A DNA stretch of 64,000 nucleotides from Lutimaribacter saemankumensis (GTDB lineage: Bacteria; Pseudomonadota; Alphaproteobacteria; Rhodobacterales; Rhodobacteraceae), in contig NZ_FNEB01000009.1 of NCBI RefSeq assembly GCF_900100005.1, positions 62,001 to 126,000 on the forward strand, written 5' to 3'. Under the pieces are notes generated by a model that ran no database searches, was not told the origin of the DNA, and saw only the letters and a list, made by a program, of their open reading frames with translations. The position numbers were made by a program, and so were the translations under genes. Shown here piece after piece: positions 48,101 to 55,501 of the stretch; the first letter of the stretch is position 1, and each line of letters opens with the position of its first letter.

Positions 48101-48325
48101 GTGCCTGTCTTGAGCGAAGAAAAAGGAGCCCACATACTAGCTTGGATTATCGTTCCGATCCTTTGGGTAATGACTGGTGGGATGATGACGGTTCACTTTG
48201 TGTCGTTTGTGCTTGGAGCGACAAGTGCAGTGCTTCTGGGTGTAGGTATCTTTATTCCGCCAGTTGGGATCGTGAACGCACTTATCTTCCTTTTCACGGG
48301 TCAATCACTAAACGCCTATTTCTAG
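48101..48325 (+). CDS. Small membrane protein, two helices (74 aa)
   Basis: GTG start at 48101 (a TTG three codons on is possible). The hydrophobic segments ILAWIIVPILWVMTGGMM and VSFVLGATSAVLLGVGIFIP, with a third short one near the end, mark an integral membrane protein. Codon use is consistent along its length. No family is recognised. It lies between the secreted protein gene and another tiny membrane gene. Confidence 0.55.
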   Translation: MPVLSEEKGAHILAWIIVPILWVMTGGMMTVHFVSFVLGATSAVLLGVGIFIPPVGIVNALIFLFTGQSLNAYF

Positions 48326-48335
48326 GGGAAATTCT

Positions 48336-48515
48336 ATGGAATTTATGTGGATCATACCTGCTATGTTCTCGGTCTCGGGGGTCGTCGCCGGGCGTTACTT
48401 TTGGCAGGCTGGCGGATGGTTAAACGTTGTTTTTGCCCTGATCTGCTTTGGCACAGGTGTATTCTTTGCCTATGGCGCCGCTGCCCTTCTTGGCGTTGTA
48501 CCTTTTGTTGGTTGA
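48336..48515 (+). CDS. Tiny membrane protein (59 aa)
   Basis: AGGGGAA lies 7 bases before the ATG at 48336. The 59-residue product has two hydrophobic stretches (IIPAMFSVSGVVAG and WLNVVFALICFGTGVFFAYG) and ends ALLGVVPFVG. It begins 10 bases after the previous stop, so the two small membrane proteins form a pair. No homologue is recognised. It is below the length usually reported by gene callers. Confidence 0.5.
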   Translation: MEFMWIIPAMFSVSGVVAGRYFWQAGGWLNVVFALICFGTGVFFAYGAAALLGVVPFVG

Positions 48516-49282
48516 GCGCGAACTGCGCGCTAAGGCAGTTTCCGCACTTCACCTACCGCGAAGGGATTAACGCCTCCACCCCATTTCGTGGGTCGGTTTT
48601 GGTGCTGGCTTAGGCTTCGACCGTTCCACCTTTTTCCCTAATCCCTGCGCGGTGCTGTGGTCTTGGTGCTGACGCCTGTTTTGCTTCAATCCTTCTTCGC
48701 GGTTTCAGTGCCAGATAGAGCAAGATCTTCACGCATGTTTCTCCTGGTAGGGTATCTTTTACGCAACTACGCATTTGCGCTTTTAAGATATTCCGCAAGT
48801 GCGGCTTCCAATATCGCCTGGTGCGTCTGGCCAGTTTGGGCGGCATAAAGCCCCAGGCGGTTGTATGTCTCGCCATCGCCTGGTGCAACGTCGCGCCTTT
48901 GGGGTGGGCATGTGACAGGGACAAGCCATCCGAGATGGAAGCATGGTGGGCGGTCGCGGGAGGCGCAGATGATGCGCAGCTTGGCCAAACTACTTGGCGG
49001 GTTGTGAGGTCTGAAATGTGGATGGCCCGCAGCTACGTCAGCCAGGACAGCAATCACGAAGGTGGGCGCTCAAAAAATGATGCTTGCAAAGACGGTTTCT
49101 GAAGGGAAGAAGTTCTGAGACTTTGGCTGCCCTCGATCGGACACTGAGCTTTTCAACATAAAACAGCCGGGAGCTGCCATCTATCTCTTAACCCAAATCT
49201 GCAGCAACTGGCCTTCATCGCGTATGTCGCGAATATTAGCATACGCGCTGCGCTGCCATTCATGGCAGGCGTTTGGTGTTCG
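48516..49282. other. Island spacer with no intact gene
   Basis: This 767-base stretch holds only the possible RHH remnant at 48767-48911 (leftward). GC content rises in the middle and falls again at the right, which fits a patchwork of decayed pieces. No tRNA, promoter or complete coding frame was found. Confidence 0.4.
48767..48911 (-). pseudogene. Possible frameshifted ribbon-helix-helix protein
   Basis: In one frame the C-terminal part reads RDVAPGDGETYNRLGLYAAQ then TGQTHQAILEAALAEYLKSA, the helix-turn-helix portion typical of RHH/CopG-like antitoxins or relaxosome proteins. The only nearby ATG (48911, MPTPK) is in another frame. Dropping one G of the GG in CCAAAGGCGC would join them. 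The evidence is one short motif, so this is tentative. Confidence 0.35.
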
Positions 49283-50599
49283 CTATTTTAGAGTTACGGT
49301 TGTGTCCAATTTGCTGCCGTCAAAATAAGTCTCTGTAAAGGTGACTTTTCCGTTTGCGGTCCGGTACGAGATTCTTTTGTTTTTCTCCCACTCGTACTGA
49401 GTCCGCCCAGGTTCATAGTCCCATAAAATGGAGAACGTTGCTTCACTTGAGTTGATGCCACAAAGAACTCGGAAAATCTTTCCATCAGCCGCCCTGCGGT
49501 ATTCCGCCAAGTACACATCTTTAAAAGAGTAAGGGTTTGAGAAATTCGACGCGCTTGAAAGCTTTACATCGTCGAGAGAGGTCGCGCTCATAGTAGCCAC
49601 TATTAGAGCCTTGCAAATCTCTTCACTCGTGTAAGGCCCCATATCTGAGGAAGTTTGCGTGCTGGGTCCTTTTTCTTCCTGTATCGTGCTAAGTTGATTA
49701 TATATCGCGCTATATTGATTATATTTTTGACGATACTCTGAATTTTCAAAATCAAGAATAGTCAGCAGGCGGTACCCATCCATGTTTAACTTCGTCTCTG
49801 ACGCCGGCAATGGCTTAACCATGGCCAGAGTAGCGCTTTCAAGCTCAGCGAGCTTGTATTCGCGAAGTGAGTCAATCTTTACTTCAGCAACTAAAATATT
49901 GCGAGCTTTTTCAAACTCCTTGTCTCTTATAGCAACTTCTAGGTCACGCATATTGTCTTGGAAATCCAAGACTTTTTGGTTTGATTTTTCGGCTGCGTTG
50001 ACTTGGTTTTTGCACTCTTTTAGTTCAGCCTCAACAGAATCGCGCTTTGTTTGGCAAGCTGCTATCTCTGATTTTAGATTATTAATGGCAACGTTTTCAT
50101 AATTCGTGTCAGTGGATATTAACTCAAAAAAAAGCGTCGAAATCTTGGCTTCAAATTCAGCCAGCCGTTGCTTTGGCTCTCCTCCTGGCTGTCTTAATGA
50201 AACCTCGCCCGCCTGCATCAATTCTTTGTATTTATCAATTTGATCTTCAAGCAATCCTACCTTGCCATTAATCTGTTCCACAAGCCTTTTAAAAAGTTCT
50301 TCATTTCCAACTGGCCAACCATCTAGTATTATGATCTGGCCTTTTTCAGAAAGAAAATACACGCCTTCATAATTGACTTTGCAAATGACGTTGTTTTGCG
50401 GGAACTCAACCTCATTGGGTGAAAAGATATAGGCTTCCCAAACTGCTGAATCTTTATCTAGATTGCGCCCCGTTGCTTTAGCAAAAATTTCTTGACAGGC
50501 TTTGATGTCGCCTGCCTCGTCAGCGAATACGGCAGTGCCTGTAGTGAACGCGCAAATGATGATGGAAAAAGCGGCGGTTGTATTGAAGCGCGTCGGCAT
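49283..50599 (-). CDS. Island-borne secreted coiled-coil protein of unknown function (438 aa)
   Basis: No family recognised. GGGGGAG lies before the ATG. A signal peptide (FSIIICAFTTGTAVFADE) is followed by a globular part to about residue 95 (cysteines in ACQEIF and VICKVNY). A long charged coiled coil spans about 100-240 (LLEDQIDKYKELMQAGEVSL and KSEIAACQTKRDSVEAELKE), and the C-terminal domain is beta-rich (TSEEICKALIVATM, then TANGKVTFTETYFDGSKLDT). It is the most AT-rich gene of the window and clearly of foreign origin. It may be a periplasmic scaffold or adhesion-like protein; this is inference. Confidence 0.7.
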   Translation of the reverse strand: MPTRFNTTAAFSIIICAFTTGTAVFADEAGDIKACQEIFAKATGRNLDKDSAVWEAYIFSPNEVEFPQNNVICKVNYEGVYFLSEKGQIIILDGWPVGNEELFKRLVEQINGKVGLLEDQIDKYKELMQAGEVSLRQPGGEPKQRLAEFEAKISTLFFELISTDTNYENVAINNLKSEIAACQTKRDSVEAELKECKNQVNAAEKSNQKVLDFQDNMRDLEVAIRDKEFEKARNILVAEVKIDSLREYKLAELESATLAMVKPLPASETKLNMDGYRLLTILDFENSEYRQKYNQYSAIYNQLSTIQEEKGPSTQTSSDMGPYTSEEICKALIVATMSATSLDDVKLSSASNFSNPYSFKDVYLAEYRRAADGKIFRVLCGINSSEATFSILWDYEPGRTQYEWEKNKRISYRTANGKVTFTETYFDGSKLDTTVTLK

Positions 50600-51089
50600 T
50601 TACTCCCCCATGCAAGAATGCGTTCACTCAAGTCGCGCTCACGTGCGCGATTTTTTCAAATCAACGGTAAACCACACCAAGCAACTGTGTCACGGTGGTT
50701 TTTCCAAGTTCTTGGGCATAAACTCTCCGCTTCGAGCAGTCAGCTGAACCAGCGAAAGATGCTTATCAGGCTAAGACTCTTTGGCTGGTGGCTGCCAGTC
50801 GTCGCTGCCGGTTCCGAGATCCGCTATCATGAACCACCTAAGTCTTGCTGTATCAAACTGAGCTGGTCCATCCCGGAGCGGGCTTCTAAGCGGCGTCAGG
50901 CGGCGCGGAAGGGAGCGGCATCAAACAGGGCGAAGGCGCTAGCCCATGCTGAGAGCGTGTTGCCGATGATTGAGCGGATCAGGGCAGGGGCGCATCGTTT
51001 CCCGCGTTTTCTTCTCGTATAGGTCCGCAATCGAGCCAACCTTATCGGCGAGGTGTTGTTTGCGTGGAAGGATTGGCGCAGAATGCGGT
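50600..51089. other. Spacer with promoter region and recombinase debris
   Basis: Apart from the recombinase remnant (50881-51085) no coding signal is supported. The left part, next to the start of the leftward 438-residue gene, must contain its promoter, but no clear -35/-10 pair stands out. A plus-strand open frame through here is not gene-like. Confidence 0.4.
50881..51085 (+). pseudogene. Remnant of a large serine recombinase/resolvase (C-terminal region)
   Basis: The frame reads RRQAARKGAASNRAKALAHA then ESVLPMIERIRAGA, a pattern I know from the helical part after the catalytic domain of serine recombinases. In the next frame it continues as YRSAIEPTLSARCCLRGRIG, like the family's SxRxIAxxLNxRGI motif, so there is at least one frameshift. 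No catalytic domain is present. It marks a decayed mobile element. Confidence 0.45.
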
Positions 51090-51317
51090 ATGAAATTTTT
51101 TCAAATTTTTGCAAAGCTACTTGCTTCCATAACAATTTGTACCCCAGCAACTGCTGAAACGCTGGAGTTTTTGTGTGAGTTCGACCGCTATCACAGCCCA
51201 GATGAAAACGTGCTCAAGTCTGCGGAAAACTTCCTGCTGGTCTTCAAGGTCGACGCAGTCACGAGAGAGGCTTACATGGAAGGCAACAATGGGTTTTGTC
51301 AGAAGGATTTCGGTTGA
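51090..51317 (+). pseudogene. Secreted-protein gene truncated at the IS6 insertion
   Basis: From ATG 51090 the frame encodes a signal peptide (FAKLLASITICTPATAE) and the start of a small secreted protein: LEFLCEFDRYH, LLVFKVDAVTREAYMEGNNG. The coding pattern stops within a few codons of the IS6 left end (51326), and the current stop is accidental. Similar small proteins usually continue further, so the 3' part has been lost. It is plus-strand and AT-rich like the other cargo. Confidence 0.6.
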
Positions 51318-51325
51318 GACGGGCA

Positions 51326-52071
51326 GGACAGCCTCGTAGCGTCGAAACATGACCAGACCTGACCCGTTCAAGGGCTTCCACAGCAGCCCCGAGATCATCC
51401 GCCTGGCGGTGATGATGTACATCCGGTTCCCGCTGTCACTCCGGAACGTCGAGGACCTGCTCCACGAGCGGGGCGTCGATATCTGCCACGAGACCGTCCG
51501 CTATTGGTGGCAACGTTTCGGTCCGATGTTTGCAGCCGAGATCCGCAAGCGACGTGTGGCGGGTATGAAGTCGAGCCGCTGGCGCTGGCACCTGGATGAG
51601 ATCTTCGTGAAGATCAATGGCGAGAGGCACTACCTTTGGCGGGCTGTCGATCACGAAGGGGAGGTGCTCGAAAGCTTTGTGACGAAGACCCGAGACAAGC
51701 AAGCCGCATTGAAATTCTTGCGAAAATCGATGAAGCGGCATGGTCAGCCCGAGGTCATCGTCACCGATCGGCTTCGTTCCTATGGTGCCGCCTTGAAGGA
51801 ACTTGATGCGGCGAGCCGTCAGCAAACCGGCCGCTGGCTCAACAATCGAGCCGAGAATTCACATCTGCCGTTCCGACGACGCGAGCGGGCCATGCTCCGC
51901 TTTCGGCGGATGCGAAGTCTTCAGAAGTTCGTCTCCGTTCACGCCTCCCTCCTAAACCACTTTAACCAGGAACGAAGCCTCTCCAGCCGACCTCACTTCA
52001 AGGCCAACCGCGCCGCCGCTCTCGCTGAGTGGCGCGGTCTCTGCGCGGGATAAGGGACAATGCGACTGTCC
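51326..52071 (+). mobile_element. IS6-family insertion sequence, 746 bp
   Basis: The inferred ends are GGACAGCCTCGT (from 51326) and the inverted GGACAGTCGCAT (ending 52071), imperfect terminal repeats enclosing one transposase gene. The 8 bases on the left (GACGGGCA) and right (TAGCAGAG) differ, so there is no target duplication. IS6 elements make adjacent deletions and cointegrates, which fits the truncated genes on both sides. Confidence 0.7.
51349..52053 (+). CDS. IS6-family transposase
   Basis: The 234-residue DDE transposase has HTH part RYWWQRFGPMFAAEIRKRR and catalytic blocks WHLDEIFVKINGERHYLWRA (first Asp), VIVTDRLRSYGAAL (second Asp) and NNRAENSHLPFRRRERAM (Glu), the typical IS6 DDE arrangement. 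It appears intact and full-length. It is read rightward inside the 746-bp element. Confidence 0.93.
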   Translation: MTRPDPFKGFHSSPEIIRLAVMMYIRFPLSLRNVEDLLHERGVDICHETVRYWWQRFGPMFAAEIRKRRVAGMKSSRWRWHLDEIFVKINGERHYLWRAVDHEGEVLESFVTKTRDKQAALKFLRKSMKRHGQPEVIVTDRLRSYGAALKELDAASRQQTGRWLNNRAENSHLPFRRRERAMLRFRRMRSLQKFVSVHASLLNHFNQERSLSSRPHFKANRAAALAEWRGLCAG

Positions 52072-52247
52072 TAGCAGAGACTGGTTCGCATTCGTCTGAC
52101 AGCACCCTTGCGCCAGCGATAGTACGTCTGTTCAACAACGCCGATCTGTCGGATCGCGTCGAGACGGGACATGCCCTGTCCCATCAGCACCTCAACCTGT
52201 CGTAACTTCGAGACAATCTCTTCGGGCTTGGGTCGCCTGTTTGCCAT
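52071..52247 (-). pseudogene. IS3-family transposase OrfA remnant
   Basis: From ATG 52247 the frame gives MANRRPKPEEIVSKLRQVEV and then DAIRQIGVVEQTYYRWRK, the start of an IS3-type OrfA with its HTH. After YYRWRK the match ends, and the frame closes with a TAG whose first-listed base lies in the IS6 end. So the rest of OrfA and all of OrfB are missing. GGAGGACCGAG precedes the ATG. Confidence 0.8.
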
Positions 52248-52303
52248 TCTCGGTCCTCCGTTTCCTAAACATAGTGGTGGACCAGTTCAGTTGGGGAGGC
52301 TCA
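52072..52303 (-). mobile_element. IS3-family element, one surviving end
   Basis: The outer end on the minus strand begins TGAGCCTCCCCAACTGAAC (52303 leftward), just inside the SDR gene, followed by the OrfA leader and the OrfA start. The other end is absent, cut off by the IS6 element. A 30-base stretch next to the IS6 (52072-52105) does not look like IS3 OrfA and may be a second scar. Confidence 0.65.
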
Positions 52304-52816
52304 CAGCGCGCCCTTGGACGCGGCGTAGGCGACAGAAGATCCGATCCCCTTGACGCCCGCAATCGATGAGGTGTTGAGAACCGCGCTGGACCGGCCCGTG
52401 GCCTGATGCGCCGCCGTCAGCAGTGGTTTGGCCGCCTGCAGCATCAGGTAAGGCCCGACGACATTGACCTCGTAGACATCCATGAAATCGGCCTTTGACA
52501 GCGCATCCAGGTCTGCATGATCGCGCGCGTGGCGGGTGATGCCGGCATTGTTCACCAGGATGTCCAGCCCGCCCCATTCACCCGCGGCCGCTGCCAGCGC
52601 GCGACAGCCGTCGGGATCGGCTACATTGGCCTGGACCAGCTTGACCTGCGCGCCTGCCGCCCGGCAGGTATCCGCCGCCTCTTCGGCGTCGGCCTTTGAC
52701 CTGGAGTAGTTGATCACGACATCCGCCCCGCGTTCTGCCAGCTTGACGGCAATGGACCGGCCCAGCCCCGTGGCCGATCCCGTCACCAGCGCCTTGCGCC
52801 CCTCCAGATCCGACAT
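52301..52816 (-). pseudogene. Short-chain dehydrogenase/reductase, C-terminus cut by IS3
   Basis: From ATG 52816 the sequence has the SDR cofactor loop TGSATGLGR, NNAG, the catalytic SSIAG and the YAASK motif in SVAYAASKGAL. It then ends at once in TGA, the first bases of the IS3 end (52303). A normal SDR goes on for about 80 more residues including the substrate loop, so the protein is probably non-functional. The missing part is not found in the window. Confidence 0.85.
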
Positions 52817-52995
52817 GTCGTTTCTCCTGCTTGTCTCGGGTTGTGCGCGCAGAGTTGCATTGCCGTGACCGGAGGTCAAAGGCGGACCGCGCGGAGACTG
52901 GACAAAACCGCGCGGACGCGCACATCCTGCAGGGCCGGGACGCATCATCCGGCCCAGGGCGGTGGCCCGGTCGAAACAAAGGGGGAGGACAGGAA

Positions 52996-53772
52996 ATGGA
53001 CCTCGGATTGAAGGACAAGACGGTTCTGGTGACGGGCGGTTCGCGGGGTATCGGGTATGAAACGGCGCTGGCCTTTGCCCGCGAAGAGGCGCGGCCTGTC
53101 ATCGCGTCGCGCGACGAGGCGTCGCTTGCCCGCGCGGCCGACGCGATCAAGGCCGAAACCGGCGTCGAGGTCGCGACCTTTGCCGCCGACCTTGCACAGG
53201 ACGAGGCGCGCCTTGCCCTGGCCGAGGCGCATCCCGAAATCGACATCCTCGTGAACAATGCCGGCGCGATCCCGGGCGGTGGTCTGGCCGACGTTTCGAT
53301 GCGGCGCTGGCACGAGGCGTGGGCTCTCAAGGTGTTCGGCTATATCCACCTGTCGCAGATTTACGTGCAAAGAATGAAGCAGCGTCAATCGGGGATCATC
53401 GTCAACATCATCGGGATGGGCGGGCGCGCGGTGCGCCCCGACTATATCTGCGGGGCGGCGGGCAACGCCGCGCTGATCGGTTTCACCAACGCGCTGGGGG
53501 CAGAAACGCCGGCCTATGGCGTGCGGGTGTTCGGGATAAACCCGTCGCCCACGCTGACGGACCGGGTGGTCGGGCTCTACCGGTCGCGCGCTGCATCGAA
53601 ATTCGGTGACGAGGAACGCTGGAGCGAACTGCTCGACCAGGGGCTGATGCCGTTCGGACGCCTGAAAAAACCCGAAGAGGTCGGCGCACTGGCCGCGATG
53701 CTGTGCGCGCCGCAGGTCGAATACCTGTCGGGCACGGTGATCGACATGGATGGCGGCGGACAGTGGGGGTAA
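52996..53772 (+). CDS. Atypical short-chain dehydrogenase/reductase
   Basis: The 258-residue protein has a normal SDR N-terminus (VLVTGGSRGIGYETA, NNAGAIPGG). The active site is changed: where S-x12-YxxxK is expected the sequence reads NIIGMGGRAVRPDYICGAAG, so the Tyr stays but the Lys is Ala and the Ser region is Gly-rich. Related SDRs with DYICGxAGNAAL-type motifs exist from memory. It may act on an unusual substrate or have lost oxidoreductase activity. GGAGGACAGGAA precedes the ATG. It is divergent from the truncated SDR. Confidence 0.88.
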   Translation: MDLGLKDKTVLVTGGSRGIGYETALAFAREEARPVIASRDEASLARAADAIKAETGVEVATFAADLAQDEARLALAEAHPEIDILVNNAGAIPGGGLADVSMRRWHEAWALKVFGYIHLSQIYVQRMKQRQSGIIVNIIGMGGRAVRPDYICGAAGNAALIGFTNALGAETPAYGVRVFGINPSPTLTDRVVGLYRSRAASKFGDEERWSELLDQGLMPFGRLKKPEEVGALAAMLCAPQVEYLSGTVIDMDGGGQWG

Positions 53773-53787
53773 GGCACCCCCACCCGG

Positions 53788-55449
53788 TCACGCTTCGTAT
53801 GTGACACGCCCGCCCGCGATGGTGATCTGTGCGCGGGCCTTGTCCAGATCCTGCGGGTCCATCGCCTCGAGGTCGTGGGACATGACCGCGACATCGGCCA
53901 TCATGCCGGGCGACAGCCGGCCCTTGCGTGCCTCGTTGAACTCCACCCAGGCGTTGTCTGCGGTGTAGGATTTCAGCGTGTCATGCAGGCTCTGGCTCTG
54001 GTCGCGCCAGGGCGCGGGCATCTTCATGGGGGCCACGGCGGCCTTCACGTTCGGCATCACGTCCACCGGGATCACCGGCCAGTCGGTCGAAAACACCACC
54101 GGGGTTCCCGTGTCGCGGATATCCTGCCAGGCATAGGAGGTCGGGATCTGGTGGTCATGCAGCATCTTGCCCACACCTTCGGGCGGAAAGATGCCGCCGA
54201 AGGGCGCGTGCCCCGGCTGGATCGAGGCCACCACACCCATTTCGGCAAAGCGTGGCAGGTCGTCGGGATGCAGCACCTCGATATGTTCGATGCGGTGGCG
54301 GCTGTCGCGCCGGCCATTGGCGCGGATCGCCGCCTCGTAGGCATCGAGCGTCCAGCGAATGCCCTTGTCACCGATGGCGTGTACGGCGATTTGCAGGCCC
54401 ATCTTGTCGGCGCGGATCACTGCCGCCTCGAAATGATCGTAGTCGAAAACCGCATCGCCCACGGTGTCGAGCCCCGGGTAGGGTTCCAGCATCAGCGCGG
54501 TCGAGCTTTCGACGACGCCGTCGATGAACATCTTGACCCGGTTGCACCAGACCCAGTCGCCCTTGTAGCGCGCGCGCATTTCCTCGGCCTCGGCAAAGCG
54601 GTCCAGGCTGTCGTGGCTTTTGAAATGGAACGGCACCTCGACGCGGGCCAGCAGGTCGCCATCGGCTTCGAGCTCGGACAGCAGTTCGAGATTGTAGAAA
54701 TTGCCGTCCATGTTGTGCAGCCCGGTGATCCCGTGGCTGGCGCAGTGTTTCAGGCCGCGCGCGATGGCCGCCTTGTCTAGCGCGCGTTCCGCGGCGGTGG
54801 CGGGCGGCACGGGATCGGCCCCGGTGACAAGGCCCAGCATGTCGCGCCCGCCATGGCGCGTCAGCTTGAGCACCGGGGCATAGGCGCCGGGCTCGCGCAG
54901 CTCGCCCGTGGCGGTGCCGTCGGGGGCCATGACGATCTCGGCGCCCATGTCGACCGTGCCGCCATGCAGCAGGCCGGCAAGCTCCAATGCCTTCGTGTTG
55001 GCCCAGACGGTGTGATGATCGGGTGCGAACATCGCAAAGGGCCGGTCGGGCAGCGCCTTGTCCAGATCCTGCCGGGTCGTGTTCCGGCCCGGTCCAAGGA
55101 TCGCGTAATCGGCCTGAACGGCGAAAACCACCTTGTCATCGGGGCATTGCGCCGACCATTCGCGCAGCTTCGCGGTCAACTGGTCCAGCCCCTGAACGCC
55201 GTAAAGGTCGAGATAGCCCAGTTCGACCGACCCGCCGAACAGATGCACGTGGCTGTCGATAAAGCCGGGCAGCACCGTGGCGCCGCCTGCGTCGATCACG
55301 CGCGTGCCGGACCCGGCCAGTGCGCGGATATCGGCGGTGTCGCCAACAGCCGTGATCGTGCCGCCCGAAATCGCCAGCGCCCCGGCGCGGGGTGTCGTGT
55401 CGTCGAATGTGATGAGGCTGCCGTTCAGGATGACGATATCGGGGGACAT
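53788..55449 (-). CDS. Amidohydrolase (YtcJ-like, amidohydrolase 3)
   Basis: The 553-residue metal hydrolase has the first metal motif PGFIDSHVHLFGG near residue 65. Later ligands are in HAIGDKGIRWTLDAYE and in HRIEHIEVLHPDDLPRFA, and FSTDWPVIP holds the catalytic Asp. Such enzymes cleave N-acyl or imide bonds. It is the last gene of the importer operon, so it may process the imported compound. A hairpin lies between it and the binding-protein gene, which would lower its expression. GGAGA lies before the ATG. Confidence 0.88.
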   Translation of the reverse strand: MSPDIVILNGSLITFDDTTPRAGALAISGGTITAVGDTADIRALAGSGTRVIDAGGATVLPGFIDSHVHLFGGSVELGYLDLYGVQGLDQLTAKLREWSAQCPDDKVVFAVQADYAILGPGRNTTRQDLDKALPDRPFAMFAPDHHTVWANTKALELAGLLHGGTVDMGAEIVMAPDGTATGELREPGAYAPVLKLTRHGGRDMLGLVTGADPVPPATAAERALDKAAIARGLKHCASHGITGLHNMDGNFYNLELLSELEADGDLLARVEVPFHFKSHDSLDRFAEAEEMRARYKGDWVWCNRVKMFIDGVVESSTALMLEPYPGLDTVGDAVFDYDHFEAAVIRADKMGLQIAVHAIGDKGIRWTLDAYEAAIRANGRRDSRHRIEHIEVLHPDDLPRFAEMGVVASIQPGHAPFGGIFPPEGVGKMLHDHQIPTSYAWQDIRDTGTPVVFSTDWPVIPVDVMPNVKAAVAPMKMPAPWRDQSQSLHDTLKSYTADNAWVEFNEARKGRLSPGMMADVAVMSHDLEAMDPQDLDKARAQITIAGGRVTYEA

Positions 55450-55461
55450 GGGTATCTCCGT

Positions 55462-55493
55462 GAAAGGAAAGGGCGGGCCACCAAGGCCCGCCC
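55462..55493 (-). terminator. Internal terminator/attenuator after the binding-protein gene
   Basis: On the minus strand GGGCGGGCC-TTGGT-GGCCCGCCC (55493-55471) is a perfect 9-bp stem followed by TTTCCTTTC. It sits between the binding-protein stop and the amidohydrolase start. Such stems after solute-binding-protein genes commonly protect the message or cut readthrough. Confidence 0.75.
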
Positions 55494-55501
55494 GCCGCGT
55501 G

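Larger units (their letters stand above)
42671..52303. mobile_element. tRNA-Ser-associated genomic island with a deleted right end
   Basis: The island begins at the 3' end of tRNA-Ser(UGA) with a tyrosine integrase 148 bases on. Mobile-element regulators (AlpA-like, HTH, zinc-ribbon) follow, then AT-richer cargo of secreted and membrane proteins. At its right side lie a serine-recombinase remnant, an IS6 copy and an IS3 remnant. No second copy of the tRNA 3' end was found by eye, so the right boundary is uncertain; 52303 is where the IS3 end meets chromosomal SDR sequence. Confidence 0.7.

Noticed and set aside
48610-48924. 104-codon minus-strand frame
   Set aside because: It shares the region with the possible RHH remnant in another frame and its product has no sensible composition or motif.
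48516-49282. Toxin-antitoxin pair in the island spacer
   Set aside because: The possible RHH fragment suggested it, but no partner toxin frame is present and the fragment itself is frameshifted.
50492-51022. 176-codon plus-strand frame across the start of the 438-aa gene
   Set aside because: It begins antisense to the secreted coiled-coil gene; only its last part has coding character, which is described as recombinase debris.
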